From Geobacteraceae bacterium (GTDB lineage: Bacteria > Desulfobacterota > Desulfuromonadia > Desulfuromonadales > Desulfuromonadaceae), in NCBI GenBank assembly GCA_020201305.1, contig JAIVHC010000201.1:1-7040 (forward strand): a DNA stretch of 7,040 nt, given 5' to 3'. Below the pieces are notes generated by a model. It saw only the letters and a list, made by a program, of their open reading frames with translations, searched no databases and had not been told where the DNA came from. Every line of letters begins with the position of its first letter. Positions within the stretch are counted from its first letter, which is position 1. Position numbers and translations under genes: made by a program. Below, in pieces: positions 5,201 through 7,040 of the stretch.

Positions 5201-6436
5201 GGGCCAGAGACCGAAACGGTGCGCTGGAAATCAAGGCTGGAGATGCAGAGCCCCCTTGAGCTGAAGAGTGGCAAAGCTTCGCACTTTACCGAGGTGTGGC
5301 AATTGCAACTCAGCCCCCTATGGCACGCACGCTTCAGCGGGACTCCTCTTATATACACGTATCAGAATGGCCACTGGCTGGCGCAGTGGCATCCGCGCGC
5401 GCAAGAGAATCTACTCTTGCATATTGAACGCCCCCAGGGAGCGCCGGGGCAACACATAACCGTGGAAAACTGCACGCTTAAGCATAAACGCAGCGAGGAA
5501 CGCAGTGAAACAAACCTGCGGCTGAATATCCGCAGCAGTGTTGCCACACGCCACAACATCGTGCTCCCGAGCGCTGATGTGGAGGTGGCGCAGGTGCGTC
5601 GCAACGGCAGGGAGATCCGTATCGAGCAGGAGGGGACACAGCTGGCCCTCCCCCTGCAGAAGGGAACCCAGAACCTCGAAATCATCTGGAACCAGGAACA
5701 TCCCCTGGGGATATTCAGCACCACACCGGAACTCAATCTCAAGGCCCCCGGAGCAAACATCGGCCTCAACCTCATCCTGCCGCAGACCCGCTGGGTATTG
5801 TTCACTGGCGGTCCCCTTATGGGGCCTGCAGTGTTATTCTGGGGTATAGTGCTGGTGCTGGGGGTTGTTGCGCTACTATTAGGGCGCTACGCCCCCACCC
5901 CCCTGCGCTGGTGGCACTGGTTTATCCTGGGGGCCGGGCTCAGTCAGGCGCCCCTCCCCGCTCTGCTCCTGGTTACATTGTGGCTGATCCTTCTCGGGGT
6001 GCGCAGAAAATATGCAGGCCGGATTCAACACGCTCTGGCATTTAATACAATGCAACTCGGGCTCGGAATTTTAAGTTTATGTGCGTTGCTCGCTCTAATT
6101 GCTGCAGTGCAGCAGGGGCTGCTGGGGATGCCGGAGATGCAGGTGGCAGGACAGAACTCCGGGGCCTGGAATCTGCACTGGTACCAGGATCGCAGCAGCG
6201 CAGAACTACCCACAGCGTGGGTGATTTCGGTCCCGTTACTCGTTTATCGTGCTCTGATGCTCATCTGGGCTTTATGGTTGGCCCTCGCATTACTCCACTG
6301 GTTGCGTTGGGGCTGGGGATGCCTCAGTGCAAAAGAGTTATGGCGCACCCTCCCCCGCAGGGTACGAACATCTAAAACTGAGACCGCAGACACAGCAGCA
6401 ACCACGCAACACAAGCACAGTGGAAAGGATAGCTGA
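2288..6436 (+). CDS. Very large unnamed inner-membrane/periplasmic protein with internally duplicated architecture (1382 aa)
   Basis: I recall similar unnamed conserved proteins in proteobacteria but no assigned function. Residues 1-42 are a Sec signal peptide (hydrophobic 20-37, cleavage THA|AP). Residues 43-495 are periplasmic and beta-rich, with Cys70/Cys82 and an LNLPPGWR element at 472-479. Four membrane helices follow (about 498-513, 520-532, 539-553, 567-584), then a periplasmic loop with QTGPGIPTWNW (658-668) and a fifth helix (697-717). A signal-like helix ending AHA (744-765) and a Gln/Glu-rich linker (766-778) open a second half: Cys815/Cys819, a beta-rich region to about 1160, LILPQTRW (1162-1169), helices near 1180-1199, 1208-1221, 1223-1238 and 1255-1275, loop with AWNLHWYQD (1293-1301), a last helix (1312-1338) and a basic cytoplasmic tail. 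Positive charges fit this topology throughout. No enzymatic motif was seen. The next gene starts immediately after the stop. Confidence 0.92.
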   Translation: MKQSASSPRCPNNNIAVSTFSLLLGMVCTVLALLFAGTCTHAAPFPQDKLPPVLQPWSDWVLHQDEAINCPLVWGQNAKRECVWPSELHLQATAAGAEFVLTGQLDKKGWIVLPGSPRYWPQHVTNNGNDSSVMRHNQSPALLLDAGVFRIEGEFKWKRIPDSIPITPGVGRIELVVNGSHIPAPEYTRNQLQLRQKEQRSQDAQSGVAFQIYRHLEDRIPQILTTLIKMRVSGNEREIVTAQVLPEGFAALDIRSEVPARLEDDGRLRLLARAGEYEITLEARNTTTSNVMQVFSRPPPSGPWAEDEIWSVERRGDLRSITISGAPILDPAQTDIPAQWKHLPTYLMDSEAALKFTQEERGLQTSSADRIRVKRDMWLDFNADGYSVRDIITGTLHTRTRLNSTAELELGRAHLNGEEQFITRLGDKGREGIEVRQQHLNLHAESRLNPQNIASVPVLGWEFNPIALHTELNLPPGWRMLAAFGADSVSNTWVQQWSLLDLFVVLLLSIGFARMWGWKYGFFALLGLILTYQEPNAPRFIWLHLLGAAALLRVAPQGRLQRVVRMYLGGAALTMAVLLLVFSAQQIRSAVYPQLEIVSGSHSPHPQQKRNIVRSDMRMEQARPEGAKMLRAVAADNMTETAPPRVTHSSYSTSLETQTGPGIPTWNWRKISFDFNTSVVPGKRMKFLFSPPWMTRAGLVAGVLLALYMFGRICVALKPRKDSASTDTSGTHTPPHCGSQSTPLLIAGVLAGAMAFMCASNPAHAQGQGQAQEQEQEHRSGRSAPDSVEFQSSGSIPSMEMLEELRRRLTQAPECAPDCAALQRVQVEISRHELRIEQQIHSAVLSAVPLAFPLEQMVPATVTTHTGSGTNTPPILMRTPQNQPHAQLWARVEKGTTTLSLSAPIPADMTQVEIPLPLRAGDISITAEGWDVINQTDSKGNAGVIRIPLLEGEQIVSEGIEIRAGDALIELGPETETVRWKSRLEMQSPLELKSGKASHFTEVWQLQLSPLWHARFSGTPLIYTYQNGHWLAQWHPRAQENLLLHIERPQGAPGQHITVENCTLKHKRSEERSETNLRLNIRSSVATRHNIVLPSADVEVAQVRRNGREIRIEQEGTQLALPLQKGTQNLEIIWNQEHPLGIFSTTPELNLKAPGANIGLNLILPQTRWVLFTGGPLMGPAVLFWGIVLVLGVVALLLGRYAPTPLRWWHWFILGAGLSQAPLPALLLVTLWLILLGVRRKYAGRIQHALAFNTMQLGLGILSLCALLALIAAVQQGLLGMPEMQVAGQNSGAWNLHWYQDRSSAELPTAWVISVPLLVYRALMLIWALWLALALLHWLRWGWGCLSAKELWRTLPRRVRTSKTETADTAATTQHKHSGKDS
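4517..4582 (+). other. Internal signal-peptide-like segment inside the large protein
   Basis: Residues 744-765 of the large protein read LLIAGVLAGAMAFMCA and then SNPAHA, followed by Q-G-Q. A hydrophobic core followed by A-x-A is the form of a signal peptidase I site. The segment follows a basic stretch (KPRK, 718-721), giving the usual positive-inside start. It could be cleaved, splitting the protein in two, or act as an uncleaved sixth membrane helix. The sequence alone does not decide. Confidence 0.5.
4583..4621 (+). repeat. Short tandem-like CAG/GAG codon tract coding a Gln/Glu linker
   Basis: Thirteen codons alternate CAG or CAA with GGA, GCA, GAG or GAA, ending in CAC, giving Q-G-Q-G-Q-A-Q-E-Q-E-Q-E-H (residues 766-778). 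The DNA is an imperfect hexamer repeat (CAGGGA, then CAGGAG). It is probably a flexible linker after the signal-like helix, and such repeats can change length between strains without shifting frame. Confidence 0.65.
6424..6429 (+). promoter_or_regulatory. Ribosome binding site of the DUF4126 gene inside the end of the large gene
   Basis: AAAGGA lies 7 nt before the ATG at 6437, within the last codons of the large gene. Stop and start are directly adjacent (TGA then ATG), an arrangement typical of translational coupling. Confidence 0.7.
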
Positions 6437-7040
6437 ATGGAACAACTGGATCAGATTACGCGCACCATTGCCCTGAGCATGGGGGCAGCATGGGCGAGTG
6501 GCATCAACTTGTACGCCACCATCCTGATGCTGGGTCTGATGGGCAATTCCGGCGCTATTGCTCTGCCCGAAACCCTGCAGATTGTGCAGGAACCGCTGGT
6601 TCTCTGGGCAAGTGCATTTATGTACGCGGTGGAGTTTTTTGCGGATAAAGTGCCGGGGGTTGATTCGGGCTGGGACAGCCTGCATACCTTTATTCGGATT
6701 CCGGCCGGTGCGGCCCTCGCTGCAGGTGCGGTAGGTGACGTAAGCCCGGTGATAGCGCTGGCGGCCGCCCTCGTGGGTGGTTCCCTCACCACCGCAACCC
6801 ACGCGGGGAAGAGCGGGTCGCGCCTGCTTATCAATACCTCACCCGAACCGGTGAGCAACTGGGGTGCCTCCATGGGTGAAGACCTCGCCGTAGTGGGAGG
6901 ATTATGGGTCGCTCTCACCCACCCGGCAGTCTTCCTGCTCGGGCTGGTGGTGTTCATTGTACTCCTGATCTGGCTGCTGCCCAGGATTTGGTATCTGATC
7001 AAGCGGATATTATCTTCTCTCCGGCGGCGTTTCGGACGCA
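6437..7040 (+). CDS. DUF4126-family integral membrane protein, C-terminal end beyond window
   Basis: A small integral membrane protein of the DUF4126 type; the biochemical function of the family is unknown to me. The 201 visible codons remain open to the window end; as family members are usually about 200 residues, only the tail is probably missing. Recognition rests on GAAWASGINLYAT (16-28), VEFFADKVPGVDSGWD (65-80), HTFIRIPAGA (83-92), HAGKSGSRLLINTSPEP (122-138) and SNWGASMGED (140-149). Hydrophobic stretches lie near 11-35, 88-117, 150-160 and 164-182, followed by a basic tail (RIWYLIKR, RRR). The conserved polar motifs sit between membrane segments. It starts at the ATG directly after the stop of the large membrane protein with its own AAAGGA site, so the two are almost certainly co-transcribed and may form a complex. 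Confidence 0.88.
   Translation, partial: MEQLDQITRTIALSMGAAWASGINLYATILMLGLMGNSGAIALPETLQIVQEPLVLWASAFMYAVEFFADKVPGVDSGWDSLHTFIRIPAGAALAAGAVGDVSPVIALAAALVGGSLTTATHAGKSGSRLLINTSPEPVSNWGASMGEDLAVVGGLWVALTHPAVFLLGLVVFIVLLIWLLPRIWYLIKRILSSLRRRFGR

Noticed and set aside
5362..5805. Minus-strand open frame of 147 codons rich in Arg, Ser and Cys
   Set aside because: Shadow of the second periplasmic region of the large protein; no start signal or protein-like pattern.
6451..7002. Minus-strand open frame of 183 codons
   Set aside because: Antisense to the DUF4126 gene, whose family motifs are clear on the plus strand.

Overview
The window looks like chromosomal DNA from a Gram-negative proteobacterium, most likely a gammaproteobacterium. 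The evidence is an MlaE-type lipid ABC transporter, moderately high G+C coding DNA with AT-richer spacers, Sec signal peptides and Shine-Dalgarno starts. No species can be named. I see no tRNA, rRNA, CRISPR array, insertion sequence, phage gene or att-like site.

Layout: two transcription units diverge from a 405-bp spacer (1584-1988). To the left, on the minus strand, is an operon for an Mla-type phospholipid importer: a permease with an N-terminal STAS (MlaB-like) domain (423-1583), then the N-terminal third of its MlaF-type ATPase, which runs off the window at base 1. A sigma70-like promoter (TTGAGC, 17 bp, TACAAT) sits about 80-90 bp upstream of the permease. To the right, on the plus strand, are a small unrecognised acidic protein of 73 residues (1989-2210), a very large unnamed inner-membrane/periplasmic protein of 1382 residues (2288-6436), and a DUF4126 membrane protein that starts directly after the preceding stop codon and is cut by the window end (6437-7040).

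The most interesting object is the 1382-residue protein. It appears to be two diverged copies of one architecture in a single chain: (signal peptide or signal-like helix) - Cys pair - beta-rich periplasmic region - LPxxW-type element - four transmembrane helices with a Q-x-P-rich TM2/TM3 turn - periplasmic loop with a Trp-Asn motif - fifth transmembrane helix - basic cytoplasmic tail. The second copy begins with its own signal-peptide-like segment ending in AHA, followed by a Gln/Glu-rich linker. I recall similar sequences among unnamed conserved proteobacterial proteins but no assigned function.

The large protein and the DUF4126 protein are very probably co-translated and may act together in the cell envelope. 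A link to the divergent lipid transporter is possible but rests only on position.
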